DNA of 64,000 nt from Candidatus Aminicenantes bacterium UBA1061 (GCA_002316315.1 DCDG01000052.1:1-64000); one strand, 5' to 3'. Shown: positions 42,438 through 51,982, counted from the stretch's first letter. Translations and numbers: made by a program. Notes: generated by a model not told the origin, from the letters alone.

Positions 42438-44468
42438 ATGCCTGAGACTGGCAGCAATAATAGTATTAAGATAATTAAGACAAAGTTCCTTGCCATTAAG
42501 CAGGAAGCCGGCAAACATTTATTCGTTACCCCAGTTTTTTTTCTGGTCCTTTTCTTTCTGTTGGGTTTTTCTTCTGTCTATGGCCGGCCGGCTCAAGCCA
42601 CCGCCACTTCTCCCTCAATAGGGAAAACAGAAACTCAGTGGTATCTCATCACCCTCGGCGGGCAAAAAATTGGTTACATCAAGGAATCCGGTCAAAAGAT
42701 AAAAGAAAATGGCCAGTTGTTTTTTAAAAGTTACAGTGAATCAAAGATGGCTTTTAACCGTCTGGGAAAGAAGGTTGAAATTGTCTTTAATGCTGAATAT
42801 GTGGAGACTGAAGATGGCCAGTTGAAGAAAGTTATGGCGGCGGAGGTGATGTCTTCTGAACCGGTCAAAATTGAGGCTGAGGTGGAAGAAGGAAAAGTTG
42901 TCATCAAAACGACTGCTTCTGGCCGGACCTTTGCCCGTGAATTACCCTATATGGGTCAACTGCTTGGTCCGGAAGGTATCAGCCAGTTAACTCAGACTTG
43001 CCTTAAACAGCCAGGCGATAAAATTGAATACAGGACACTTCTGGCCGAAATTTCGCAGATAGCTTCCGTTGAGAGGAAGCTGGCCGGGGAAGAGGAGATT
43101 GAATTTCGGGGAGAGAAAAAAAGAGCCAGGAGGATCGAAGAAAAAATGTCAGGTCTGGGTTTGAGCCGCCAGGTGTGGATTGATGAAGCCGGACATGAAA
43201 TTAAATCCATTGAACCTTCCCCTTTTGGTGATCTGATTGTTATAGCTTCAACTGAAGAGGAAGTTCTGAGAGGTGTCGAAGGTCTTTCTATCAGTGAGGA
43301 TCAATATCAGGTCAGTCTAATTAAAGCCAATATACGTTTGCCTCAGGCCAGAGCCTGTAACCGGCTGGTGATTAAAATTCAGACCAAAAAGCCCGAACTG
43401 GGCTGGCCTGATCTGAATCATGATTACCAGAAAGTCATCAGCCAGACATCAGAGACTACCATTCTGGCCATTAACCAGGTCAATCTCAAAAGCCCGGCTG
43501 CTCATAAATTATCTGAAAAGGAGCTGGAGCATTATCTTCAAGCCAATGCTTATCTTGATGCCGATGACCCTGATATAAAAAAAGTAGCAGCAGAAGTTGC
43601 CGGACAGATTAAGAAACCGTATGAAAAAGCATTACACCTTAGAAACTGGGTTGCCACCAACATGACTTTTGACCTGGGAATTGTTTTTGCCCCGGGTGCG
43701 GAGATTATAAAGAATAAAAGAGGCACCTGTGCTGGCTATGCGGCTCTGCTGGCTTCTTTATTGCGGGCGGCCGGTATCCCCTCTCGATACCTGATGGGAC
43801 TGGTTTATGTTAATGGAGTCTGGGGCGGACATGCCTGGGTAGAGGCCTGGCTGGACGGCCGGTGGGTGCCCTTCGATGCGGCTGTGGCGAGCCCAGAAAT
43901 AGCTGACGCTGCTCGCCTGGTCATCGCCGCCAGCAGCCTGGAGGAAGGCCTGGGGGAAAGCCTGACGGCTGCCCAGAAGATATTTGGCCAGGTCAATATT
44001 GAAATTCAGGAATATAGCTTCGACGGCCATCATTACCGGGTTGAGCCAGCCCAGCTAATCTATGAAATTAAGGACGGAATTTATTCCAACCGGGGACTCC
44101 AGTTAAGTCTGAAGGCACCGGCCGGATTCACTTTTTATGATACCGATAAAGTCTGGCCGGATAAAACAATCGTGGCTTTGAAGGGCCCGGACGGCGAGAT
44201 TGTGAAATTGACGCAGGAAGGCTGGTTCCCGGCCTCTAATTTCGACGACTATCTGGCTGGCCAGCTGAAGAACATGATTAAAAATGGCCGGCTGGTCTAT
44301 CAGTCAATCTGGGGAAAGAAGTGTCCGTTGGTTATCTCCGGAGAAAAATCAGTGGCCGGTATAGTTAATGGAGTCGATGTTTTTATTCTGACAGCTGAAG
44401 GTAATAACTCGGACCGCCTCCTGAATGAAGTACTGAAAAATTTTAGCTCCCGTCTGGTGGTTAAATAA
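42438..44468 (+). CDS. Exported transglutaminase-like protein
   Basis: A signal peptide (HLFVTPVFFLVLFFLLGFSS) is followed by about 350 residues of beta-rich sequence and then a transglutaminase core: KNKRGTCAGYAALLASLLRA (catalytic Cys), GHAWVEAWLDGRWVPFDAA (His and Asp). Such periplasmic proteins may cleave or cross-link peptides. I use ATG 42438 with GGGAGGAG before it; the frame would extend to TTG 42423, which overlaps that site. Length 676 residues. It stands alone, converging on the ROK gene. A second, different transglutaminase lies at 54.8 kb. Confidence 0.9.
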   Translation: MPETGSNNSIKIIKTKFLAIKQEAGKHLFVTPVFFLVLFFLLGFSSVYGRPAQATATSPSIGKTETQWYLITLGGQKIGYIKESGQKIKENGQLFFKSYSESKMAFNRLGKKVEIVFNAEYVETEDGQLKKVMAAEVMSSEPVKIEAEVEEGKVVIKTTASGRTFARELPYMGQLLGPEGISQLTQTCLKQPGDKIEYRTLLAEISQIASVERKLAGEEEIEFRGEKKRARRIEEKMSGLGLSRQVWIDEAGHEIKSIEPSPFGDLIVIASTEEEVLRGVEGLSISEDQYQVSLIKANIRLPQARACNRLVIKIQTKKPELGWPDLNHDYQKVISQTSETTILAINQVNLKSPAAHKLSEKELEHYLQANAYLDADDPDIKKVAAEVAGQIKKPYEKALHLRNWVATNMTFDLGIVFAPGAEIIKNKRGTCAGYAALLASLLRAAGIPSRYLMGLVYVNGVWGGHAWVEAWLDGRWVPFDAAVASPEIADAARLVIAASSLEEGLGESLTAAQKIFGQVNIEIQEYSFDGHHYRVEPAQLIYEIKDGIYSNRGLQLSLKAPAGFTFYDTDKVWPDKTIVALKGPDGEIVKLTQEGWFPASNFDDYLAGQLKNMIKNGRLVYQSIWGKKCPLVISGEKSVAGIVNGVDVFILTAEGNNSDRLLNEVLKNFSSRLVVK

Positions 44469-44493
44469 CAGGTAGGATCAGACTCGCAGCTAA

Positions 44494-45345
44494 TTATCGC
44501 CCGGCTTTTAGATTGTCCAGATAAAGAGCGGCTGCTCCCAGGATGGCAATATTCTCAGTGGTTGAAACTTTAATCTCAATTCTACGGACGGCTGGCGAGT
44601 AAGCAAAAGAGGAAATAGTGGCCAGCATCGAGTCCTTAAAAAATTCATAAGACTGACTGACCGAACCGCCGAGAATTATAGCCTCAGGGTCAACCGCATA
44701 CATGATGGCTTTAATAGCTTCGCCCAGGTGATAGCCGTAATCTTTGAAGACTTGCAGAGCTTCTTTTTGGCCAGCTTTAGCCCGCTGGTAAAACTCCATT
44801 CCCGAGCAGGCATGAGATTTCAGAAAAAATTGTCCCGAGGCGTAGCGCTCAAAATTAGACTCAAGGTAAGGCAGCATCCCGAATTCACCGGCACCGCAGT
44901 TCGGTCCGGAATATAATTTCCCGTCGATGATTAGCCCGGCTCCCAGGCCTGTCCCGATAATTAACCCGACAAAATTATTATAGGACTGTCCGAAGCCAAA
45001 GTACTTTTCACCAGCGGCAAAACAGTTGGCATCATTATTGATATAGACCGGGACTTGATAGCGGGCTTCGAGTATTCTTTTGAGCGGCACTTCTTTCCAG
45101 GCAGGAATGTTCTGGACATCATAAATGATGCCGGTCTCCAGATCAACGACACTTGGAATCCCCAGGCCGAGGCCCTCAACTTCGAAATGGCAGACCTCAT
45201 CCAGAACAGCGGTCAGATCAGATAGAACTTCCTCTTCTGTTCCTGTGCTCCGAATGGCGCGGCTAACAATTTTTACCAGCTGGTTAGCTTCGACCAGGCC
45301 AGCCCGGACATAACTGCCCCCCAGGTCAACGCCGATTAAAGCCAC
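44494..45345 (-). CDS. ROK-family sugar kinase
   Basis: ATP-binding N-terminus IGVDLGGSYVRAGLVE, then GIPSVVDLETG, PVYINNDANCFAAGEKYFG (catalytic Asp in NNDAN), GLIIGTGLGAGLIIDGKLY and the C-terminal AIILGGSVSQSYEFF. After GAGEFGM the usual CxCGxxGC zinc motif is missing and the loop reads LPYLESNFERYASGQ, so this is the zinc-free subtype; at 283 residues it is short. Phosphorylates glucose, fructose, N-acetylmannosamine or allose; substrate not readable. It follows a FucP-like sugar transporter on the same strand with 36 bp between, so uptake and phosphorylation are probably linked. Confidence 0.9.
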   Translation of the reverse strand: MALIGVDLGGSYVRAGLVEANQLVKIVSRAIRSTGTEEEVLSDLTAVLDEVCHFEVEGLGLGIPSVVDLETGIIYDVQNIPAWKEVPLKRILEARYQVPVYINNDANCFAAGEKYFGFGQSYNNFVGLIIGTGLGAGLIIDGKLYSGPNCGAGEFGMLPYLESNFERYASGQFFLKSHACSGMEFYQRAKAGQKEALQVFKDYGYHLGEAIKAIMYAVDPEAIILGGSVSQSYEFFKDSMLATISSFAYSPAVRRIEIKVSTTENIAILGAAALYLDNLKAGR

Positions 45346-45381
45346 TCTATCCTCCTCAGGTTTTAAGCCAGTTTGAGCTCA

Positions 45382-46716
45382 TCAACTTTGAAGCAGCTCA
45401 CTCGCTGCCGTTTTCTTTTTTCGTCTCATCTGAATTGTTTCGTTGTTGATGAGAGGTCTGGCCCAGAAGCCGATGCTCAGAATATAACCAAGAGTCAGGT
45501 AAAGAACAAGCATGGCCGGGCGAAGACCAAAGTGGTCTCCCAACCAGCCGATAAGCAGCGGGACGAGGGCCCCGCCAGCTATGCCGGTGCAGAGCAGGCC
45601 GGAAAAGGCTCCCTGATGAGCTTCAACCGAATTAAGAGCTAAAGAAAAGATAATTGGCCACATAACCGAGGCGAAAAATCCGATAAGCGAAAAGCTATAA
45701 AGACTAATAGTCTGGGGGCTGGAGCCGGACAGTTTAATTGAGAAGGAAAAAAGACAGGGAGGTCCCCAGAGAGCCAGCGTCAGGCAGACCAGAGCTAAAG
45801 ATACAGCTCCAATCAGAATGCGGCGGCTATCGACCAGCTTTAGCAGGAGCAGACCAAAAAGCCCGCCAATGGTCATCAAGCCCCAGAAATAGGAGACAGC
45901 CTGGGCACCGGCTGTTTGAGGGTCAAGGCCGTGGTAGGTTTTAAGAAACTGAGAGGTCCAGTTGGCTACACCCTGCTCGGTGCCGACGTAAGCCATAATT
46001 CCGAAGAAATATAAAATGACAATTTTTTTCTTTAAAAGAATTTTATAGATGGCCCAGGTGCCGGCCTTTTCTTCTTCTTTTAATTCAACCCGGGGAAAGT
46101 GTGAGGCAAAAACAATGAGGATCATCAGGAAAGCGATGAGAGCAAAAACCCAGTAAAGAGAAACCCAGGGCAGGTTGGGCGGAACAAGCCGGCGCAGGCT
46201 GTTAAGCAGTAGATTTTGTTTTTCAACGACCGGCAAGTTTCTGGCCAGATAGGAATAGAGGAGAGGACTGAGGAAAGAAGCACTGCCAAAAATAATCTGA
46301 GCCAGGGCAGAATTAAAAGCAAAATGTTCTTCGCCGCCAGCTACCCGGAGGAGAGGATTGATGGCAACCTGGAGAATGGCCATGCCCAGCCCAATTAGAA
46401 AAAGTGAAATGGTTGAAATCAAATAAGCGGGAAAAAGGGCAAAGAGCAGTGCCCCGGCTAAAGCCAGGCCAAAGGCGGCCAGCATGACCTTTTTCTCACG
46501 ATATTTCTCGACAAGAAAACCGGCTGGAATCGACATGACCGCATATGCAATAAAGAACGAAAAAGGTAGAAGTCCGGCCAGGGCTAAACTCAATTTAAAA
46601 CTGTCAATGATCTCAGGAACCAGTGGACCGATAATGTTGGTCAGAAAAGAGACAACAAAAAAGATTAAAAATATCAGGCAGACTAAAAAATAATGGCGTT
46701 GAGGCTTCTGAGTCAT
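45382..46716 (-). CDS. Major facilitator sugar transporter (FucP-like)
   Basis: A 444-residue 12-helix carrier. SFFIAYAVMSIPAGFLVEKY and REKKVMLAAFGLALAGALLF, AILQVAINPLLRVAGGEEHF, and SYFWGLMTIGGLFGLLLL are typical of the fucose/glucose/galactose:proton symporter subgroup. The next gene downstream is a ROK kinase, which supports hexose uptake. The upstream flank contains a family B repeat. No strong ribosome site is seen, but GGAGACAGGAC lies before the ATG. Confidence 0.9.
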   Translation of the reverse strand: MTQKPQRHYFLVCLIFLIFFVVSFLTNIIGPLVPEIIDSFKLSLALAGLLPFSFFIAYAVMSIPAGFLVEKYREKKVMLAAFGLALAGALLFALFPAYLISTISLFLIGLGMAILQVAINPLLRVAGGEEHFAFNSALAQIIFGSASFLSPLLYSYLARNLPVVEKQNLLLNSLRRLVPPNLPWVSLYWVFALIAFLMILIVFASHFPRVELKEEEKAGTWAIYKILLKKKIVILYFFGIMAYVGTEQGVANWTSQFLKTYHGLDPQTAGAQAVSYFWGLMTIGGLFGLLLLKLVDSRRILIGAVSLALVCLTLALWGPPCLFSFSIKLSGSSPQTISLYSFSLIGFFASVMWPIIFSLALNSVEAHQGAFSGLLCTGIAGGALVPLLIGWLGDHFGLRPAMLVLYLTLGYILSIGFWARPLINNETIQMRRKKKTAASELLQS

Positions 46717-46791
46717 GTCCTGTCTCCAGTTGCCATGTCTTCGCTGTTCCTTAGCTTACATCTAAAAAACAGTGGAGACAATCAAAAAACA

Positions 46792-47051
46792 GGGGACACA
46801 ATCTATATTTCCTGTTTTTTTGACACCGCTTATCTATTTATTATTTACTCTATCCATTAATTTATTAACCGGATTGATGACTTAAAGCGGGTCATTGGTT
46901 ACTTAAGGTTCATTAAAAAGTTCATTGCTGGTTGCAACCGATGCTCTAGGCTCGATGCACGGAGATAGAAAGACCATTGGCGAAACTGATCCTTCATCCT
47001 TATAATATGCCCGAAGTTTTAAGAAAATCAGGAAATATAGATTGTGTCCCC
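46792..47051. repeat. Inverted-repeat element, family B (260 bp)
   Basis: Left end 46792-46814 (begins GGGGACACAATCTATATTTC) and right end 47029-47051 are perfect 23-bp inverted repeats. The interior carries no convincing gene. Nearby left flank repeats a diverged end unit (GTGGAGACAATC at 46772-46783). Ends starting GGGGACA resemble those linked to Y1/REP-type transposases, but no transposase is here. The rest of the 46717-47150 gap has nothing else. Confidence 0.8.
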
Positions 47052-47150
47052 ATTTTGGTCCTCAGGATTTTTCCTTGTGGTATACTTTAGCTTGTCAACC
47101 ATCAAAAAAGATGATGAAACTAAAAAGATGAAGATGCTTTGAGTTTGACC

Positions 47151-47825
47151 ATGGATGAAATAAGAGTAAAGGTTGTCAGGTCCAGCCGGCGGACAGTCAG
47201 TCTCGAAATTAATCCACATGGGGGGTTGATGGTCAGGGCTCCCCATGGCCTGGATATTTCGGTCATTGACGACATCTTGAAACGTCACCGGCCATGGATC
47301 AGAAAGAAGCTGGCGGAGGCCAGAAAGAGGCAGGAGCTTTTCCAGCCCAGGAAATTTGAAGAGGGAGAAAAGTTTTTCTGGTTGGGGAAAGAATATCCTC
47401 TAAAAATCGCCGGGAGGGCCAGGCCTTCGCTGGTTTTTACCGGGGAGAGTTTTGAGCTCTCAGCTTCATTTAGAGCTTCAGCCCGGCAGCTGTTTGAAGC
47501 CTGGTTCAAGGAACAGGCTCGCACCTATCTAACCTCGAGAGCAAGAACCATCTCTCAGAAAACGGGTTTCAAATATAAAAAGCTTCGGATTTCCTCAGCG
47601 TCCACTCGCTGGGGTTCATGTTCAGCCAGGGGAACAATTTCACTTGTCTGGAGGCTGATGATGGCTCCGCCTGAAATCATAGATTACCTCATCGTTCATG
47701 AACTGGCTCACACTGAAGAAAAAAATCATTCGCCAGCTTTTTGGCAGCTGGTAGCCGAGTTTGTGCCGGATTATAAAGAAAGAAGACGATGGCTCAGGGC
47801 AAATGGCTTCCGGCTTAATTTATAG
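47151..47825 (+). CDS. YgjP/SprT-like zinc metalloprotease
   Basis: The zinc motif is HELAHTEEKNHSPAFW with HExxH and a third His-containing helix; WGSCSARGTISLVWRLMMAP ahead of it is the family signature (DUF45, formerly YgjP). RRTVSLEINPHGGLMVRAPH near the start also fits. Cytosolic, role poorly defined; related proteins act with restriction systems or on unfolded proteins. The frame begins at TTG 47139; I prefer ATG 47151. No strong ribosome site. It lies 100 bp after the family B repeat. Confidence 0.9.
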   Translation: MDEIRVKVVRSSRRTVSLEINPHGGLMVRAPHGLDISVIDDILKRHRPWIRKKLAEARKRQELFQPRKFEEGEKFFWLGKEYPLKIAGRARPSLVFTGESFELSASFRASARQLFEAWFKEQARTYLTSRARTISQKTGFKYKKLRISSASTRWGSCSARGTISLVWRLMMAPPEIIDYLIVHELAHTEEKNHSPAFWQLVAEFVPDYKERRRWLRANGFRLNL

Positions 47826-47927
47826 AAGTTTAAGACCAGGTGTACCAGCCATTGTGATCATTTGACCTGATTTTTCTGGTTGATAAAATAGAAGACAGAA
47901 ATTATAAAGAATGAGGCCATAAAAAAG

Positions 47928-48683
47928 ATGAGTCTTGATAATTTTAAAAAAGGACAATCATCAGATATAAGCTGCATTAAAGCTAATAAATTCTCAGCTG
48001 CAGTTTTCTGGGGCTCAATCTGGGGTTTAGCTGAGGCTACTCTTGGCTATTTATTGCATGTCTCGAAGATACCGGGTCTGGCCGGAGCCGTCATGCCGGC
48101 CGTGGCCTTTTACTTGCTTTACCGGCTTTACCGGCAGACAGGTTCTACCGCTTCTGTCATTTCTGCCAGCTTAATGGCGGCGGGCTTGAAAGGTCTGGAT
48201 ATAATGTTTAGCCCGCTGGGTTTTATGGATATTATTAATCCAGCTCAGGCCATCATTTTAGAAGGTCTGGTAGCCGCGGCCTGTTTGAAAATTCTTGACC
48301 GGGAAGTGTGCCGCCAGTCACAATTCATTCTCACCGGCCTGTTATTTTCTTTTGGCTCGAACCTCGCCTATGGGCTGATGACTCTGGCAGAGTCTTTGGC
48401 TTTTAAGCTGAGTAATATTTTTCAGGCTGAGCCGGCCCGCCTGGTTAAATTTTTCTTGCTGTCTCCTCTGGTGACTGCCGGCCTTCTGGCGACGGCATCC
48501 ATAATTAGAAGCCGGGCTAAAAGGATAAAAGACAAAGAGAGCCTGTACATGGATTCTTCCAGCTTCCAGGCCGCCTGCCGTCTGAAGAATTGCATCGAAC
48601 AAGCTCCTTTCCGGCCAGATGTTTCTTTGGCGGTTTTTATCCTGGCGGTTCTAGCTAATTTAATTCAGCTTTGGTCCTGGTAA
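47928..48683 (+). CDS. Multi-pass membrane protein of unknown function
   Basis: Two hundred and fifty-one residues with about six membrane segments (FWGSIWGLAEATLGYLLHVS, GAVMPAVAFYLLYRLY, INPAQAIILEGLVAAACLKI, ILTGLLFSFGSNLAYGLMTL, VKFFLLSPLVTAGLLATASI, VFILAVLANLIQLW). A GxxEATLGxxLH motif in helix 1 with a conserved Glu and His is notable. The stop is 8 bp ahead of the DmsA-like start, so it is likely in one operon with that enzyme. No family is recognised; a cofactor or substrate-uptake role is possible. Confidence 0.72.
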   Translation: MSLDNFKKGQSSDISCIKANKFSAAVFWGSIWGLAEATLGYLLHVSKIPGLAGAVMPAVAFYLLYRLYRQTGSTASVISASLMAAGLKGLDIMFSPLGFMDIINPAQAIILEGLVAAACLKILDREVCRQSQFILTGLLFSFGSNLAYGLMTLAESLAFKLSNIFQAEPARLVKFFLLSPLVTAGLLATASIIRSRAKRIKDKESLYMDSSSFQAACRLKNCIEQAPFRPDVSLAVFILAVLANLIQLWSW

Positions 48684-48691
48684 ATTTTTAG

Positions 48692-51028
48692 GTGGCCAAG
48701 TTGAGCACAATTTTCAAAGAAATAAAAGGAACCAGGCAGAAAAAGCCTGATAAAACGGCAGGCCAGCCCTCTCCTGCCGGCGAGAGGATGATTCGCACCG
48801 GCTGTCCTTCTCATAATTGCGGCGGGCGGTGTCTCCTGCGTGTTTATCTTAAAGATGGGGTCATTACCAGAATTGATGGTGATGACCGGCCCGATACGAT
48901 TAAAGCTCCGCAACTCCGCCCCTGCCTGCGCGGCCGGGCCTACCGCCGGCGTCAGTATCATCCTGACCGCCTGCGTTATCCACTCAAACGCACCGGGCGG
49001 CGAGGCGAAGGAAAGTTTGAAAGAATTTCCTGGGACGAAGCCCTCGATCTGGTGGCTTCGGAACTCAGCCGTGTCAAAGAGAAATACGGCAATTCAGCCC
49101 TTTTTGTCCCCTACGGCACAGGCAGTTACAATCAGATCAATGGCCGTCAAACAGCCACTCGTCTTCTCCATCTTTTTGGTGGTTGCCTTGGCTTTTATAA
49201 CTCCTATTCCTGGGCCTGCATCACGCCGGCAACTTTAACTGTTTATGGTACCACCACGACCGGTAACCAGCGGCAGGACTGGCTGAATAGCCGCTATATT
49301 TTGATGTGGAGCTGGAATCCGGCAGAAATGCGTGATGGTACGAACAGCGATTACTTTGTCAAGCTGGCCCGGGAAAGAGGAGCCCGGGTGGTCTGCCTTG
49401 ACCCGCGCTTAACGCCCTCAGCGATTGCCCTGGCTGATGAATGGATTCCGATCAGACCGGGAACAGATGCCGCCATGATGTCAGCTATGGCCTATGTGAT
49501 GATAACCGAAAATCTTTATGCCGCCGATTTTATCCGCACCCATAGTGTCGGCTTTGATGAAACTCAGATGCCACCTGGTTTTGAAGCTGAAGAAACTTAT
49601 AAGGATTATATCCTGGGACGGCGGGATGGTGTGCCCAAAACACCAGGCTGGGCGGAGAATATCTGCGGTGTTCCGGCCGAGACCATTGTCCGGATAGCCC
49701 GCGAATATGCCACTATCAAACCGGCTATGCTCTATTTGGGCTATGGCCTCCAGCGGCGGGCTTATGGTGAGCAGGCAGTGAGAGCCGCCTGTGTTCTGGC
49801 TGCCCTGACCGGCAATATCGGAATTCATGGCGGCTGGGCAAGCGGCCTGGGCAATCAGGCTCCAGATGGCGGTCCATTCTGGCTGGTTTTTCCTGTTGGT
49901 GAGAACCCGGTAAAAGCTTCGATTCCCAGTTTCCTCTGGACAGAAGCGGTCATCCGCGGCTGCGAAATGGGGCTGGCAGATGGCGTCGTTGGCGTACCGA
50001 AGCTCGATAACAATATCAAATTACTTTATGTTGTCGCCAGCAATTGCCTGATCAATCAGCATGCCAATGTCAACAGGACTGCTCAAATCCTGAGCGATGA
50101 AAACCTGGTTGAATTTATTGTTGTCCATGAACAGTTCATGACACCAACTGCCCGTTTCGCTGATGTGGTCCTTCCGGCCTGTACACAGTTTGAAACCTGG
50201 GGCCTCGAAGATGGCTGGAAATATGGCGATGAAGTTATCCTCATGCCGAAAATACTTGAGCCGCTACCCGAAACTAAAAGCGATTACGCCATCTGTGCTG
50301 AAGTGGCAAGGCGACTGGGCTTTGGAGAGAAATACACCGAAGGGCGGGACGAAAAGCAGTGGGTGGAGTGGATACTCGATGTCTATCGGCAGACGCGGTT
50401 TCCGGATCTACCCTCGCTGGATGAATTGCTGGAGAAAAATCTTGGTGTCTGGGCCAGACCTGTCATAGATCCGGCCGTCGCTTTTGAAGACTTCAGACGT
50501 GACCCGGAAAAGTATCCATTGCCGACGCCTTCCGGGAAAATTGAAATATTTTCGGCCAGACTCCACGGACTGGGAAAACCGGCTGAGATTCCGGCGGTGC
50601 CCAAGTATATTCAGGAATGGGAAAGTCCGTTTGGCGAGGAGGCCAAAAAATATCCACTCCAGGCAATCGGCCATCATTATTTAGCCCGGGTTCATTCAAC
50701 CCATTACAATAACGACTGGCTGCGGGAAGCTTTTCCACAAAGAGTCTTTATCAATCCGGTTGATGCGGAGGAACTGGGTATAAAAACCGGGCAGATGGTT
50801 AAAGTGTTTAATGACCGAGGAGCGCTGGCCTTGCCCTGTCGGGTAACGCTCAAAATCAGGCCGGGGGTAGTGGCCATTCCGCAGGGAGCCTGGTGGGAGC
50901 CGGATGAGCAGGGTCTCGATCACGGGGGAAATATCAACGTGCTGACCTCCGAGCGCTGGTCGCCATATGCTTTTGGCAATACCCAGCACACGATCATGGT
51001 TCAGGTTGAAAAATATGAAGAGAAATAA
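48692..51028 (+). CDS. Molybdopterin oxidoreductase catalytic subunit (DmsA-like, no TAT signal)
   Basis: DMSO-reductase-family enzyme of 778 residues. The 4Fe-4S site is CPSHNCGGRC with a fourth Cys in RPCLRGRA. Then ISWDEALDLVASEL, GSYNQINGRQTATRLLHLFG, NSYSWACIT near the Mo-ligand position, MWSWNPAEM, CLDPRLTPSA and the C-terminal cofactor domain with YLARVHSTHYNNDWL, NPVDAEELGI. N-oxide, sulfoxide or other substrates are possible. The frame begins with GTG 48692 right after an in-frame TAG, and its N-terminus (MAKLSTIFKEIKGTRQKKPD) has no twin-arginine export signal. It is followed by a DmsB-like gene with 14-bp overlap; mobA at 58.6 kb would supply its cofactor. Confidence 0.92.
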   Translation: MAKLSTIFKEIKGTRQKKPDKTAGQPSPAGERMIRTGCPSHNCGGRCLLRVYLKDGVITRIDGDDRPDTIKAPQLRPCLRGRAYRRRQYHPDRLRYPLKRTGRRGEGKFERISWDEALDLVASELSRVKEKYGNSALFVPYGTGSYNQINGRQTATRLLHLFGGCLGFYNSYSWACITPATLTVYGTTTTGNQRQDWLNSRYILMWSWNPAEMRDGTNSDYFVKLARERGARVVCLDPRLTPSAIALADEWIPIRPGTDAAMMSAMAYVMITENLYAADFIRTHSVGFDETQMPPGFEAEETYKDYILGRRDGVPKTPGWAENICGVPAETIVRIAREYATIKPAMLYLGYGLQRRAYGEQAVRAACVLAALTGNIGIHGGWASGLGNQAPDGGPFWLVFPVGENPVKASIPSFLWTEAVIRGCEMGLADGVVGVPKLDNNIKLLYVVASNCLINQHANVNRTAQILSDENLVEFIVVHEQFMTPTARFADVVLPACTQFETWGLEDGWKYGDEVILMPKILEPLPETKSDYAICAEVARRLGFGEKYTEGRDEKQWVEWILDVYRQTRFPDLPSLDELLEKNLGVWARPVIDPAVAFEDFRRDPEKYPLPTPSGKIEIFSARLHGLGKPAEIPAVPKYIQEWESPFGEEAKKYPLQAIGHHYLARVHSTHYNNDWLREAFPQRVFINPVDAEELGIKTGQMVKVFNDRGALALPCRVTLKIRPGVVAIPQGAWWEPDEQGLDHGGNINVLTSERWSPYAFGNTQHTIMVQVEKYEEK

Positions 51029-51689
51029 GCAAGAAGCGAGAGAAACCGAGAACGAGAAAAAGAGCCAGCCGGGCCAGGTTCAGTACGCCTTTTTCTTTGA
51101 CTCCAGTGCCTGCTCGGCCTGCAAAAGCTGTGTCCTGGCCTGTCGTGATAAAAACAACTGGCCGGCCGGAGTCAGGTGGCGACGGGTCTATGAGCTGAGC
51201 GGCGGCCAGTGGCTGCGAGTTGGAAATAACTGGGTGCCTGATCTTATTGCCTATAATCTTTCGCTGGGCTGCAATCATTGTGAGGAGCCTGTTTGTCTTA
51301 AAGGCTGTCCTTCCGGTGCTATAAGCAAAAGGCCGGATGGGATAGTCCTCATTGACCGGAAAAAGTGCCTTGGCTGCCGCTATTGCGAGTGGAGCTGCCC
51401 CTATGGCGCGCCGCAGTATGATGTGAAGGCCAGGAGAATGACCAAGTGCGATATGTGTTACGACCTGGTTGATAAAGGTGAGAAACCGGCCTGTGTTGAC
51501 GCCTGCCCGATGAGGGCGCTGGACTTTGGTCCGCTCGATAAGCTTATTGAAAAATACGGCGAGGCAAGAACTGTGTTTCCTCTGGCGGAGGCAGGCTTAA
51601 CTGAGCCAGCATTTATTATCAGGCTACATCCTTCTGCCTCAAAAGCCAGACCAGGAAAAGTTACTGTCAACAACAGCGAAGAAGTTTAA
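51015..51689 (+). CDS. Four-cluster ferredoxin subunit (DmsB-like)
   Basis: Carries electrons from the membrane anchor to the catalytic subunit. Four cysteine groups: CSACKSCVLACRDKNNW, CNHCEEPVCLKGCPSGAI, CLGCRYCEWSCPYGAPQYD and CDMCYDLVDKG-CVDACPMRAL, matching DmsB/PhsB-type proteins. I start at ATG 51015 (MKRNKQEARE); a longer frame start at 50967 lies deep in the upstream gene. About 225 residues. It overlaps the catalytic gene by 14 bp. No DmsC follows directly: the next gene is unrelated; a DmsC-like gene is 6 kb downstream. Confidence 0.92.
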   Translation: MKRNKQEARETENEKKSQPGQVQYAFFFDSSACSACKSCVLACRDKNNWPAGVRWRRVYELSGGQWLRVGNNWVPDLIAYNLSLGCNHCEEPVCLKGCPSGAISKRPDGIVLIDRKKCLGCRYCEWSCPYGAPQYDVKARRMTKCDMCYDLVDKGEKPACVDACPMRALDFGPLDKLIEKYGEARTVFPLAEAGLTEPAFIIRLHPSASKARPGKVTVNNSEEV

Positions 51690-51829
51690 ATTAGGCTGTT
51701 AGCAAAAGTTGAAAGGTGAACTATTATCCGGTTAAAAAGTGAACTCTGGCGCTTTTCTTGATGGAGAGATGGTTTTGGCCAGCAGTGGCGATATGGCCAC
51801 ACTTTGCCCATGAGCCATCAAATAGTTGC

Positions 51830-51982
51830 TTAGTCTGCTTGAAGCTAAAACGCTTATGAATCTCCAAGCCTCTTCTCTCTCTACCCCTGTTCCGGTTGTC
51901 CAGCCCGTCAAGAACAAACCCCACTACTCCTCCATCCTCCCTGGATACTTTGTCTTAACCTGAATGAGAATTAAACTTGACA
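51830..51982 (+). repeat. Promoter-ending dispersed repeat (family C), copy 4
   Basis: CGCTTATGAATCTCCAAGCC then TCTTCTCTCTCTACCCCTG aligns with 60447-60490, CGGTTGTCCAGCCCGTC with copy 2, and GGATACTTTGTCTTAACCTG then AATGAG (51943-51968) with copy 1. It ends 8 bp later in TTGACA (51977-51982). The remaining 51690-51830 shows no gene. Confidence 0.72.

Noticed and set aside
46887..46970. Possible transposase relic in family B interior
   Set aside because: A Lys/Arg-rich stretch is readable, but it is broken by stops within 30 codons and no transposase motif is visible.
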